From: Affinundibacterium baiyunense | Lineage (GTDB): Bacteria > Pseudomonadota > Gammaproteobacteria > Burkholderiales > Burkholderiaceae_D | DNA: 64,000 nt | Assembly: GCF_018139645.1 (NCBI RefSeq) | Contig: NZ_JAGSPM010000009.1 | Coordinates: 124,001 to 188,000 of the forward strand | Reading direction: 5' to 3' | In this document: positions 1 to 8,417 of the stretch, piece after piece | Position numbering within the stretch: the first letter of the stretch is position 1 | Layout: each line of letters starts with the position of its first letter | The notes under the pieces: model-generated | The model's database searches: none | What the model saw: only the letters and a program-made list of their open reading frames with translations | Told to the model about the DNA's origin: nothing | Made by a program: the position numbers and the translations under genes

Positions 1-1
1 T

Positions 2-1567
2 TATGTGCCTGCCGACAGCGCAGCCATCGCTTTGGGTGCGGATGAAGTCGCTGAGACAATACTCGCGCAAGCGCAACAGCGCGGTATCGAGATCGACTTA
101 ATTCGCAATGGCTCACGCGGCATGTTTTGGTTGGAACCTTTGGTCGAGATTAAAACAGATGGCGGACGAGTCGCCTATGGTCCGGTTCAAGTGGAGGATG
201 TGAACGCTCTATTCGACGCTGACTTTTTACATTGCGGCGCGCATGCTTTAAGTCTTGGTTTAACCGAAGCGATTCCCTATTTACAGAAACAAGAGCGCGT
301 GTGTTTCGCGCGCATGGGTGTGATTGATCCGCTGTCACTTAGCGATTACGAAGCGCATCAAGGTTTTGCAGGCTTACGCCGCTGCTTAAGCATGTCACCC
401 ACTGAAATCGTACAAGAAGTGCTGGATTCTGGATTGCGTGGTCGTGGTGGTGCTGCTTTTCCAACCGGGATTAAGTGGAAAACCGTGGCAGCAGCGCAAG
501 CTCCTCAAAAATACATTGTCTGTAATGCTGATGAAGGTGACTCTGGTACTTATTCCGACCGCATGACGATGGAAGGCGATCCCTACATGCTGATTGAAGG
601 CATGACCATTGCCGCTATCGCGACAGGCGCGACGCAAGGCTATATCTACATTCGTTCTGAATATCCGCGTGCGATTGAAGTCATGCAGGCTGCCATCGCA
701 AATGCGACTGCAGCTGGTTATTTAGGCGATCGCATCGCTGGCTCATCGCATAGCTTTCACTTGCAAGTACGTAAGGCAGCGGGATCGTATGTGTGCGGTG
801 AAGAGACTGCTATGTTAGAGAGTATCGAAGGCAAACGCGGTGTGGTGCGTGCCAAGCCACCTATCCCTGCAATGCAAGGTTTATTTGGTGCGCCGACAGT
901 GATCAATAATGTCATCAGCTTTGCCTCGGTACCGCGCATACTTGAACGTGGTGCCGCTTACTACAAAAACTTGGGCTTAGGTCGTTCGACTGGCACATTG
1001 CCGATTCAACTCGCGGGCAATATTCGCTACGGTGGTTTAATCGAAAAAGCTTTCGGCGTGACTCTACGTGAATTGCTGTTTGATTTTGGTGGTGGTAGCG
1101 CCAGTGGTCGCCCCATCAAAGCGGTGCAAGTTGGTGGCCCACTTGGTAGCTATGTGCCAGAACAATATTGGGATCTGCCCTTCGATTACGAAGCCTATGC
1201 TGCGGTCGGCGCAACGCTGGGACATGGTGGCATCGTAGTGCATGACGACACCGCCGATTTGTCCAAACTAGCGCGTTATGCGATGGAATTTTGCGCGATT
1301 GAATCTTGCGGCAAATGCACACCTTGCCGCATCGGTTCCACGCGTGGAGTCGAAGTGATTGAACGTTTGGTGCAAGCTGATACCGATTCTGCACTCAAAC
1401 CTGCGCAAGAAAAACTCTTACGCGATTTGTGCCACACCATGCAATACGGCTCGCTGTGCGCACTCGGTAGTATGACACCCAATCCGGTGATTTCTGCACT
1501 CAATTATTATCCGCAAGACTTTGGTCTAGCAGCGGCAAATCCGGCTTCGGATCTATCCAAGGCCTAG
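2..1567 (+). CDS. fdsB: NAD-dependent formate dehydrogenase beta subunit, 5'-truncated by window edge
   Basis: This is the NuoF-like diaphorase subunit of a soluble molybdenum formate dehydrogenase. It passes electrons from the alpha subunit to NAD+ through FMN and a [4Fe-4S] cluster. The FMN/NADH glycine-rich segment GRGGAAFPTG is encoded near 435-470, and the cluster motif ESCGKCTPCRIG near 1301-1336. The reading frame is open to the first base: the codon before the apparent GTG at 5 is TAT, and YVPADSAAIALGADEVA aligns with the interior of known FdsB N-termini. The real start is therefore upstream and only a few residues are missing. fdsG would be expected just outside the window. fdsA follows after 9 bp. 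Confidence 0.93.
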   Translation, partial: YVPADSAAIALGADEVAETILAQAQQRGIEIDLIRNGSRGMFWLEPLVEIKTDGGRVAYGPVQVEDVNALFDADFLHCGAHALSLGLTEAIPYLQKQERVCFARMGVIDPLSLSDYEAHQGFAGLRRCLSMSPTEIVQEVLDSGLRGRGGAAFPTGIKWKTVAAAQAPQKYIVCNADEGDSGTYSDRMTMEGDPYMLIEGMTIAAIATGATQGYIYIRSEYPRAIEVMQAAIANATAAGYLGDRIAGSSHSFHLQVRKAAGSYVCGEETAMLESIEGKRGVVRAKPPIPAMQGLFGAPTVINNVISFASVPRILERGAAYYKNLGLGRSTGTLPIQLAGNIRYGGLIEKAFGVTLRELLFDFGGGSASGRPIKAVQVGGPLGSYVPEQYWDLPFDYEAYAAVGATLGHGGIVVHDDTADLSKLARYAMEFCAIESCGKCTPCRIGSTRGVEVIERLVQADTDSALKPAQEKLLRDLCHTMQYGSLCALGSMTPNPVISALNYYPQDFGLAAANPASDLSKA

Positions 1568-1576
1568 GAGAACAAG

Positions 1577-4492
1577 ATGCTTTCTCATTTAAAAGATACT
1601 GATTTCGGCACACCTCGTCGCGAATCTGAACAAACAGTCAGCCTAGAAATCGACGGCGAAATCGTCACCGTTCCAGCAGGCACTTCCTTGATGCGCGCGG
1701 CGGTGGAGGCTGGTGTACAAGTTCCTAAACTGTGCGCCACCGATAGCTTAGAACCATTTGGCTCTTGCCGCTTATGTTTAGTCGAGATTGAAGGGCGAAA
1801 AGGTTTTCCTGCCTCATGCACCACACCTGCGGAAGCGGGTATGAAAGTCAAAACCCAAAGCCCGCAATTGCAAGAATTACGCAAAGGCGTGATGGAGTTA
1901 TATATCTCTGATCATCCTTTAGATTGCCTAACCTGCTCTGCCAATGGCAATTGCGAATTACAAGATATGGCTGGCGTCACGGGATTGCGCGAAGTGCGCT
2001 ACGGTGTTGGTGCGGGCGATGGTAAAACAAGCGGTGGCAAGCATCATCTCGATAGCAAAAAAGATGAATCGAATCCCTACTTCACTTACGATCCATCCAA
2101 GTGCATCGTTTGTAATCGTTGTGTACGCGCTTGCGAAGAAACCCAAGGCACGTTTGCTTTAACCATTAGCGGCCGTGGATTTGAAGCACGCGTTTCACCT
2201 GGCCAAGATCAGCCATTCATGGAATCAGAATGTGTGAGTTGTGGCGCTTGTGTCGAAGCCTGTCCTACCGCGACTTTGCAAGAAAAAACCGTGATCATGT
2301 TGGGTCAAGCCGAGCACAGCAAGATCACCACTTGCGCGTATTGCGGCGTGGGTTGTGGTTTTAAAGCAGAAATGAAAGGCAACCAAGTGGTACGCATGGT
2401 GCCGTGGAAAGATGGCAAAGCGAATGAAGGCCATTCTTGCATCAAAGGACGTTTTGCTTGGGGCTATGCAACGCACAAAGATCGCGTCACCAAACCCATG
2501 ATACGCAAGAGTATTCATGACGCATGGCGCGAAGTGAGTTGGGATGAGGCGATCAATTATGCTGCCTCCGAGTTTAAACGCATACAAGCCAAGTACGGCA
2601 AAGACGCCATCGGTGGCATCACCTCATCCCGCTGCACCAATGAAGAAACGTATCTAGTACAAAAATTAGTGCGCGCGGCTTTTGGTAATAATAATGTCGA
2701 TACCTGCGCGCGCGTTTGCCATTCGCCAACTGGCTATGGACTTGGTCAAACTTTTGGTACATCTGCGGGAACACAAACCTTTAAATCGGTCGAACATGCT
2801 GACGTGGTTATGGTGATCGGTGCCAATCCAAGCGATGCGCATCCGGTATTTGCTTCGCGTATGAAAAAACGTCTACGCCAAGGTGCAAAATTGATCGTGA
2901 TTGATCCGCGCCAAATTGACTTGGTCGATGGACCGCATGTCAAAGCGGATTATCACTTACAACTCAAACCCGGCACCAATGTCGCCATCATCAGTGCGCT
3001 GGCGCATGTGATCGTGACTGAAGGATTAGTCGCGCAAGACTATGTACAACAACGTTGCGACGACAAATCGTGGCGTGAGTGGAGCGCATTTGTTGCGCGT
3101 GCTGATAATTCACCTGAAGCGATGGAGTCTGTCACAGGCGTTCCTGCTGCACACATCCGTGCTGCTGCGCGCTTGTACGCAACTGGCGGCAATGCAGCGA
3201 TTTACTATGGCTTAGGCGTGACCGAACACGCACAGGGTTCAACCATGGTGATGGGTATCGCCAATCTGGCGATGGCAACGGGCAACGTCGGTCGTGAAGG
3301 TGTGGGCGTCAATCCTTTGCGTGGTCAAAACAATGTACAAGGTGCTTGTGACATGGGTTCTTTCCCGCATGAATTGCCAGGCTATCGGCATATTTCTGAT
3401 AGCACGGTGCGTTCGCAATTCGAAGCCGCATGGGGTGTCACACTCAATCCCGAGCCAGGCTTACGCATCCCGAATATGCTCGACGCTGCGCATGCTGGCG
3501 AATTCAAAGGCATGTATTGTGAAGGCGAAGATATCGTTCAATCTGATCCCAATACCCAGCACGTCACCGCTGCATTGATGGCGATGGAATGTCTGGTAGT
3601 ACAAGATATTTTCTTGAATGAGACCGCAAAATACGCGCACGTGTTTTTGCCCGGTTCTTCTTTCCTCGAAAAAGACGGTACCTTTACCAATGCAGAACGC
3701 CGTATCTCACGTGTACGCAAAGTGATGCCGCCCAAGGCCGGTTATGCCGATTGGGAAGTGACGATGAAACTGGCGAATGCGCTGGGATATCCTATGCAGT
3801 ATCAACACCCCAGCGAGATCATGGCAGAAATCGCCGCACTGACGCCGAGCTTCCGTGGCGTGAGTTACGAAAAGATTGATCAACATGGCAGCGTGCAATG
3901 GCCATGCAATGAAACCACCGCAGAAACCGGCACCGCGATTATGCATGTCGATCAATTCGTGCGCGGCAAAGGACGTTTTATCATCACGCAATATGTCGCT
4001 ACCGATGAAAAAGTCACGCGCAAATTCCCACTCCTGTTAACCACCGGACGCATTCTGTCGCAATACAATGTCGGTGCGCAAACCCGTCGTACAGAAAACA
4101 GCCAATGGCATCACGAAGACCGTTTGCACATTCATCCGCATGATGCGGAAGAACGCGGCATACAACACGATGCGTGGGTCAAAATCAAAAGTCGCGCCGG
4201 TGATACGGTATTGCGTGCCTTTGTAACGCAAACCATGCAACCGGGCGTGGTGTACACCACTTTCCATTTCCCTGAATCCGGGGCGAATGTGATCACCACC
4301 GACAATTCGGACTGGGCGACTAACTGTCCTGAGTACAAAGTGACCGCGGTGCAAGTCATGCCAGCCAAACCGAGCATGGAACAATCTGCATGGCAGCAAG
4401 CGCAACAGGCGTTTGATACGGAACAATTGGCGCTAGCACAGGTTGCTTGGCCTGAAGAAACGCAATCATCAAGGACGCAATCGACAACATGA
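1577..4492 (+). CDS. fdsA: NAD-dependent formate dehydrogenase alpha (catalytic) subunit
   Basis: This 971-aa subunit oxidises formate to CO2 at a bis-MGD molybdenum centre in the cytoplasm. The order of modules is an N-terminal [2Fe-2S] ferredoxin domain, a NuoG-like cysteine segment (DHPLDCLTCSANGNCE), two [4Fe-4S] motifs (CIVCNRCVRACEE and CVSCGACVEACP), then the molybdopterin domain opening with CAYCGVGCG. The Mo ligand is cysteine (C381 in RVCHSPTGYG), not selenocysteine. The size matches the family. Start: ATG 10 bp after the fdsB stop with AGGAG at 1567-1571. It overlaps fdhD by ATGA, so the two are probably translationally coupled. Confidence 0.96.
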   Translation: MLSHLKDTDFGTPRRESEQTVSLEIDGEIVTVPAGTSLMRAAVEAGVQVPKLCATDSLEPFGSCRLCLVEIEGRKGFPASCTTPAEAGMKVKTQSPQLQELRKGVMELYISDHPLDCLTCSANGNCELQDMAGVTGLREVRYGVGAGDGKTSGGKHHLDSKKDESNPYFTYDPSKCIVCNRCVRACEETQGTFALTISGRGFEARVSPGQDQPFMESECVSCGACVEACPTATLQEKTVIMLGQAEHSKITTCAYCGVGCGFKAEMKGNQVVRMVPWKDGKANEGHSCIKGRFAWGYATHKDRVTKPMIRKSIHDAWREVSWDEAINYAASEFKRIQAKYGKDAIGGITSSRCTNEETYLVQKLVRAAFGNNNVDTCARVCHSPTGYGLGQTFGTSAGTQTFKSVEHADVVMVIGANPSDAHPVFASRMKKRLRQGAKLIVIDPRQIDLVDGPHVKADYHLQLKPGTNVAIISALAHVIVTEGLVAQDYVQQRCDDKSWREWSAFVARADNSPEAMESVTGVPAAHIRAAARLYATGGNAAIYYGLGVTEHAQGSTMVMGIANLAMATGNVGREGVGVNPLRGQNNVQGACDMGSFPHELPGYRHISDSTVRSQFEAAWGVTLNPEPGLRIPNMLDAAHAGEFKGMYCEGEDIVQSDPNTQHVTAALMAMECLVVQDIFLNETAKYAHVFLPGSSFLEKDGTFTNAERRISRVRKVMPPKAGYADWEVTMKLANALGYPMQYQHPSEIMAEIAALTPSFRGVSYEKIDQHGSVQWPCNETTAETGTAIMHVDQFVRGKGRFIITQYVATDEKVTRKFPLLLTTGRILSQYNVGAQTRRTENSQWHHEDRLHIHPHDAEERGIQHDAWVKIKSRAGDTVLRAFVTQTMQPGVVYTTFHFPESGANVITTDNSDWATNCPEYKVTAVQVMPAKPSMEQSAWQQAQQAFDTEQLALAQVAWPEETQSSRTQSTT

Positions 4493-5340
4493 ACTTGATG
4501 AATGCAAGCATGCCGATAAGCGATTTGGATGTACAGACCCAAGATACGCGTGCGCAGCCAGTGATGCGTTTGCGCGATGGTCAACTGCAACAAGCGCAAG
4601 ACCAAATCGCGCAAGAAGTTGCGGTCGCTTTTGTGTTTAATGGCATTGCCTTTGCAGTGATGATGGCGAGCCCAAGTGATTTGCACGATTTCGCCTACGG
4701 TTTCGCTTATTCCGAGGGCATCATCGACCACGCTGCGCAAATCTATGATTGCGAAGCAAAGCAAGAAGCGCAAGGCTACACACTGGACATCACGATTGCC
4801 AGCGCTTGCTTCGCTCGACTTAAAGACAAGAAGCGTCAACTGGCAGGTCGTACTGGTTGCGGTTTATGCGGAGTTGAAAGTCTAGAGCAAGCGATACGCC
4901 AACCTGCAGCGATTCAATCCGAAATACGTTTTTCTGCACCAGCGATTTCAAGCGCATGCACGGCGATGCGCACGCAACAATATTTATTAGACGCAACTGG
5001 CAGCAGTCACGCCGCTGCGTGGTGCCATGCAGATGGAACAATTGCCGTCATCCGCGAAGATATCGGTAGACACAATGCGCTCGACAAAGTCATCGGTGCT
5101 TGTCTGCGCAAAGGTATAGACATGCCGCTAGGCTTTGTCTGCGTTACTAGCCGTGCCAGCTACGAGATGGTACAAAAAACTGCGAATGCCGGGATTCCTT
5201 TACTCGCTGCGATTTCCGGTGTGACCAGTTTAGCCATCGATATCGCACAACAAGCCGCTTTATGTTTGCTCGGCTTCACCAGAGGCCAAGACTTTAGCGT
5301 CTATTGCCAACCACAACGTTTACATTTCACGACAACATGA
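4489..5340 (+). CDS. fdhD: formate dehydrogenase accessory sulfurtransferase FdhD
   Basis: FdhD carries sulfur from a cysteine desulfurase to the molybdenum cofactor and is needed for formate dehydrogenase activity. The family signature GRTGCGLCG, with the two functional cysteines, is encoded around 4847-4873, and the C-terminal region contains DIGRHNALDKVIG, also typical. The length (283 aa) is normal. The ATG at 4489 overlaps the fdsA stop (ATGA), with a second in-frame ATG at 4498. The gene lies between fdsA and fdsD, the position often called fdsC. Confidence 0.94.
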   Translation: MNLMNASMPISDLDVQTQDTRAQPVMRLRDGQLQQAQDQIAQEVAVAFVFNGIAFAVMMASPSDLHDFAYGFAYSEGIIDHAAQIYDCEAKQEAQGYTLDITIASACFARLKDKKRQLAGRTGCGLCGVESLEQAIRQPAAIQSEIRFSAPAISSACTAMRTQQYLLDATGSSHAAAWCHADGTIAVIREDIGRHNALDKVIGACLRKGIDMPLGFVCVTSRASYEMVQKTANAGIPLLAAISGVTSLAIDIAQQAALCLLGFTRGQDFSVYCQPQRLHFTTT

Positions 5341-5591
5341 ACACACTCGACAAACTCGTCAAAATGGCGAATCAAATCGGCACTTTTTTTGAAAGCTTCC
5401 CGGATCGTGAAGAAGCCTTAGACGGCATCGCCAATCATTTGAAGAAATTTTGGACACCACATATGCGCGATACACTCATAGCTGGCATTGAGTCGCAGTC
5501 AGTCGAAACACTGAATCCTATAGTCGCAGACGCCATCATCAAACATCGTACAAGTATGTTCGCTAGGACGATGAGCAATCAGAGTACTTGA
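5337..5591 (+). CDS. fdsD: formate dehydrogenase delta subunit
   Basis: FdsD is a small accessory subunit of the soluble NAD-dependent formate dehydrogenase. MANQIGTFF, a PD..EA segment and HLKKFWTPHMR match the FdsD family core. I choose the ATG at 5337 because it overlaps the fdhD stop (ATGA) and gives an 84-aa protein starting MNTLDKLVKMANQIG. A longer frame from 5304 only adds residues inside fdhD. The 3' end overlaps the convergent gene at 5579 by 13 bp, and no terminator is visible between them. Confidence 0.92.
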   Translation: MNTLDKLVKMANQIGTFFESFPDREEALDGIANHLKKFWTPHMRDTLIAGIESQSVETLNPIVADAIIKHRTSMFARTMSNQST

Positions 5592-6181
5592 ACACTTTCT
5601 ACTCGAATCAACTCGCAAGCCCCCGCACCGGTATCTTCACGCGTCAACGACGATTGCCAACGCCAACCATCGGGCGCACTCACGGCGACCAATTTTCCGC
5701 GTAAGTGAATGATTTGTCCGGGGCGCAATGCCTTTAAGGTTTTCTCGATTTGCGCACTAGCTGGAATCATGTGCATGTTGGCGCTGTGACTAGCGATCTC
5801 GGCGGGTGGACGTGGTGGCTGATCTTCCCAGCGATAATAATAGAAGCGATTGCTTTGCGAAATTGTCAGTGAAGACAAAACTTCAGAATCAGACATCGAT
5901 CCCCAACCCAAAGCCAAATCGACAGGCGACAAATCCGCCTCACGCCCAATCGAATATAACTCCTTTGCCAAGATACGCGCTTCAATATCAAAATCCGCTA
6001 AAGCCTTAATCGTGTAATCGCCCTTCTGCCAACTATCGCCACGATCAAGCATGGTCTGCACTGGTTCACGTTGCACCAAAACACCGCTTGCATGCGAAAT
6101 CGGCTTTTGCGCGCGCTGTTGATACTGATGCCAACCACCAAATACGATCACTGCTGCGAGCAGCCAACGCCATGAGAACAT
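5579..6181 (-). CDS. membrane-anchored hypothetical protein
   Basis: This 200-aa protein has one N-terminal hydrophobic segment (about residues 5-18) and a polar remainder, so it is probably anchored in the inner membrane facing the periplasm. Visible blocks include LALGWGSMSD (about 90-100), ANMHMIPA (about 133-141) and a C-terminal stretch with GQIIHLRGKLV and DGWRWQSSLTRED. I do not know a function. It is convergent with fdsD with a short overlap. No catalytic motif was recognised. Confidence 0.75.
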   Translation of the reverse strand: MFSWRWLLAAVIVFGGWHQYQQRAQKPISHASGVLVQREPVQTMLDRGDSWQKGDYTIKALADFDIEARILAKELYSIGREADLSPVDLALGWGSMSDSEVLSSLTISQSNRFYYYRWEDQPPRPPAEIASHSANMHMIPASAQIEKTLKALRPGQIIHLRGKLVAVSAPDGWRWQSSLTREDTGAGACELIRVESVQVL

Positions 6182-6294
6182 GTTTTATCCTTTGTTTGAG
6201 TTACGTCGCGACCATCATAGCAAAGCTGTACTGAATTTTAAGGTGCAATTTTGGGTTATGGTGTGTAAGTGTTACCTCAAGCGATTCGCGACTG

Positions 6295-6672
6295 CTATTT
6301 TTCTGCATTTCTCTGTCGAGTTTCCTGAATCAATTGCCTAACTTCATGCCAGTGAATCTGGGTATAGCTACGTAAAATCCAAGGTTTTCTTTTGCCAAAT
6401 CGATGTTTAGAAAGAACTCGCATGACCACCCAATCGATTGGAAAGCCAGCCCACTCTGGTGCGGGCAAATCGAACATATTGAATCTAAGGGCCGGCAAGA
6501 CTTCATTAAATAATATCCTCTCCAACTCCTCGATACTGTATTTAGAATCAGCGCATCTTTGAGCAATAAAGCTGTAGGAAAGCGTGACGTCGGTATCCAT
6601 ATACAAATCCTGCATACAATCCCAAATTGGGGTTCTGTCTTCTACGTCTTGTTCGGGAGGATTCATGTTCAT
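6295..6672 (-). CDS. hypothetical protein, possibly DUF7079 family
   Basis: This is a 125-aa soluble protein without signal or membrane segments. The pattern WDCMQDLYMDTD near the N-terminus, a middle IEELERILFNEVLP and then WAGFPIDWV resembles the small DUF7079-type family found beside toxin/immunity genes. I recall that assignment from family knowledge and could not test it. The function is unknown. It is the first of three reverse-strand orphans (6295-7800) separated by short gaps. Confidence 0.6.
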   Translation of the reverse strand: MNMNPPEQDVEDRTPIWDCMQDLYMDTDVTLSYSFIAQRCADSKYSIEELERILFNEVLPALRFNMFDLPAPEWAGFPIDWVVMRVLSKHRFGKRKPWILRSYTQIHWHEVRQLIQETRQRNAEK

Positions 6673-6754
6673 CGAATTTCTAACATAGGCACAACTTGGG
6701 ATGCATATATGTGAAAAAGGCAGTGAAGAAAATTGCGACGAGTCTAGACATTTT

Positions 6755-7147
6755 TTATTGGGCTATATATGCAATATCTTCGAGACACACATGATATTCC
6801 TGGTCGCTGGTGGTAACAATTAGTGTCGCTAATAACTCGCCTGTATCTTGGCTGAGTGGCATAAAACATTCCACCAACCCGAAAAGATTAGAACTATTTT
6901 CTTGCTTAAAATAGCGAACAAGGATCCGCGCTTCACTAGCTTGGCAGATGGTCGCAGAACGCTGTTCTCCGACAAGACAAAAATCGATGTCAGCAGTGAT
7001 CGCTTCTACAATCGGCCTATCGTAAGCCAATGCATAGGCAAAACGTTCTGCGATCGAATGGTAGTCGCAGTCTTTAATCATTCCCACTAATTCCGAGCCA
7101 ATATCGGTTAGTGGTGCTTGATAAGTTTGATTGAAGTTGATTTTCAT
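6755..7147 (-). CDS. hypothetical protein
   Basis: This is a 130-aa protein from the ATG at 7147. The longer frame to 7249 would overlap the upstream gene and has an atypical arginine-rich start, so I reject that extension. The sequence has no signal peptide and no motif I recognise; the C-terminal half is rich in beta-prone residues (ILVRYFKQE, LATLIVTTSDQEYHV). It sits 62 bp downstream of the gene at 7210-7800 on the same strand. Its size and isolated context are compatible with an orphan immunity-type protein, but this is only a guess. Confidence 0.55.
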   Translation of the reverse strand: MKINFNQTYQAPLTDIGSELVGMIKDCDYHSIAERFAYALAYDRPIVEAITADIDFCLVGEQRSATICQASEARILVRYFKQENSSNLFGLVECFMPLSQDTGELLATLIVTTSDQEYHVCLEDIAYIAQ

Positions 7148-7209
7148 ACGAGGCTGAACGTTTGTACTGTTTACATATGAGCTCAAACCGCTGCACACCA
7201 GTGTTTCCC

Positions 7210-7800
7210 TCAAGAGATGTTCACGCCAGGTACCCCCTCTACGAGGCACCTGACTTCGTTGACGCTGACCCCTGCCCTCTTAGCAAGATTCTCCGCATTG
7301 AGCACCACGGCCACGCACCCCTCGTCTTGATCTGCGCAAACCCGCATTGAAGTACCCATTGTTCCGGGCCAACTGACAGAAGCAATATAGCTGACAGCCT
7401 GCTGAGGATGCTGCACCGCAAAGCAAGGCCAGGATGGCAACTTCACTTCACTGACATCGCAGTTAATAAGCCGACATTGATGCAGGTTTGCTCTACTCAG
7501 ATCGAGACTCTTGATTGGATAGAAACTCGGGCTTTCCCAATGGCCGAAGTCAACACCGATGTAACTCCCAAAAATGCGCACGTCATTGAGAGATATGCGT
7601 TCAAAGTGGAAATTGATCAGACCATGCGTAGAAACGATGCTACCTCCTTGAACCACGACCCCCGCGAGTACTAATGCATCTGCGGCGCAGTTCAGCGTTA
7701 GGTTGCAGTTCCTGAGCTCAAGCTTGGGACCCAGAATATTTACGACATCGTCACTGAGAATGATGTCACGTTCGCCGATGATCGTTTCCTTGAGCTTCAT
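7210..7800 (-). CDS. hypothetical protein with pentapeptide-like beta-helix pattern
   Basis: This 196-aa protein starts MKLKETIIGERDIILSDD. Its first 130 residues alternate short hydrophobic strands with LxNCxL, LxLSRANL and CRLINCDV blocks. That pattern suggests a right-handed beta-helix or pentapeptide-like solenoid. The C-terminal 60 residues look globular (NAENLAKRAGVSVNEV). No signal peptide is visible and no function can be assigned. It is upstream of, and on the same strand as, the two hypothetical genes at 6755 and 6295. Confidence 0.6.
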   Translation of the reverse strand: MKLKETIIGERDIILSDDVVNILGPKLELRNCNLTLNCAADALVLAGVVVQGGSIVSTHGLINFHFERISLNDVRIFGSYIGVDFGHWESPSFYPIKSLDLSRANLHQCRLINCDVSEVKLPSWPCFAVQHPQQAVSYIASVSWPGTMGTSMRVCADQDEGCVAVVLNAENLAKRAGVSVNEVRCLVEGVPGVNIS

Positions 7801-8088
7801 GCGCTATCCATTTCTGCAGCCTAACTTGTTTTAAAGTGAAAGAACCGACGTTAACATATTATTGAATTTTCATCAATAAAGATCCAAATATCTCAAAACT
7901 CTTGCTTGGATTTAATGTTGTTCCTTTTAGATAGGAACTTTCAAAGTTCGCCGTTTTCACGAGGACGACAGAAACATATTTAAACTATTTTGAGCAGCTG
8001 AAGTTTGTCGCGAAAGTGATTTGAGCCATGAGTTTCCTCCGCCTTCAAGGAATCGGTATCTACAAAAATTCAGATTCGGTTACAAACT

Positions 8089-8112
8089 CCTTCTCCCGCA
8101 AGCGGGAGAAGG
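8089..8112. repeat. REP-like palindrome, copy 1
   Basis: Eleven-base arms CCTTCTCCCGC and GCGGGAGAAGG flank AA. It is followed by a GC-rich tail (CAGGGATGAGGG) that is also found, inverted and slightly changed, next to copy 2. Confidence 0.75.
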
Positions 8113-8221
8113 CAGGGATGAGGGCAGTTCAGATTGACGAAATTCATTTAAATGCCGCGTTCGGCATTGAAAACGCACGCAGACAATTTGTTTTCTTGCT
8201 TATCAAACTCCCTCACCCCAA

Positions 8222-8245
8222 CCCTCTCCCGCTTGCGGGAGAGGG
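8222..8245. repeat. REP-like palindrome, copy 2 (inverted relative to copy 1)
   Basis: Arms CCCTCTCCCGC and GCGGGAGAGGG flank TT. It is preceded by CTCCCTCACCCCAA, the near reverse complement of the tail of copy 1. Copies 1 and 2 therefore form an inverted doublet about 150 bp long overall. Confidence 0.75.
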
Positions 8246-8312
8246 AGCGTTAGCCGATCACCGACTTGTGTCGGTTCCTCTGCATTGAAGGGGATGGGTT
8301 TCTTGATTGAAG

Positions 8313-8333
8313 CCTTCCCCTTGAAGGGGAAGG
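8313..8333. repeat. REP-like palindrome, copy 3 (divergent)
   Basis: Ten-base arms CCTTCCCCTT and AAGGGGAAGG surround a single G. It is related to copies 1 and 2 in style but not identical in sequence. It lies about 85 bp downstream of the hydrolase stop codon on the reverse strand and could also act as a transcript end, although no T-run follows. Confidence 0.6.
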
Positions 8334-8417
8334 GGCAAAACCGCGTAATCCAAAATGTCATAAAATTTCATCACTTACTACGACTAGCTTTTGTTGTCGC
8401 TGCTTTCAACCACTTCA

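Larger units (their letters stand above)
7801..8417. other. intergenic region with REP-like palindromes
   Basis: This gap of about 600 bp has no convincing gene. The first half is AT-rich and unremarkable. The second half carries three palindromes of one type (8089-8112, 8222-8245, 8313-8333). An 86-codon open frame at 8028-8288 runs through the palindromes and has no protein-like character. Confidence 0.6.

Noticed and set aside
4132..4839. 235-codon reverse-strand open frame across fdsA and fdhD
   Set aside because: It lies antisense to two well-supported genes and its translation has no recognisable domain; it is a shadow of GC-skewed coding sequence.
8028..8288. 86-codon frame across the REP-like palindromes
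   Set aside because: Its sequence is made largely of the palindromes and their tails, with no ribosome site.
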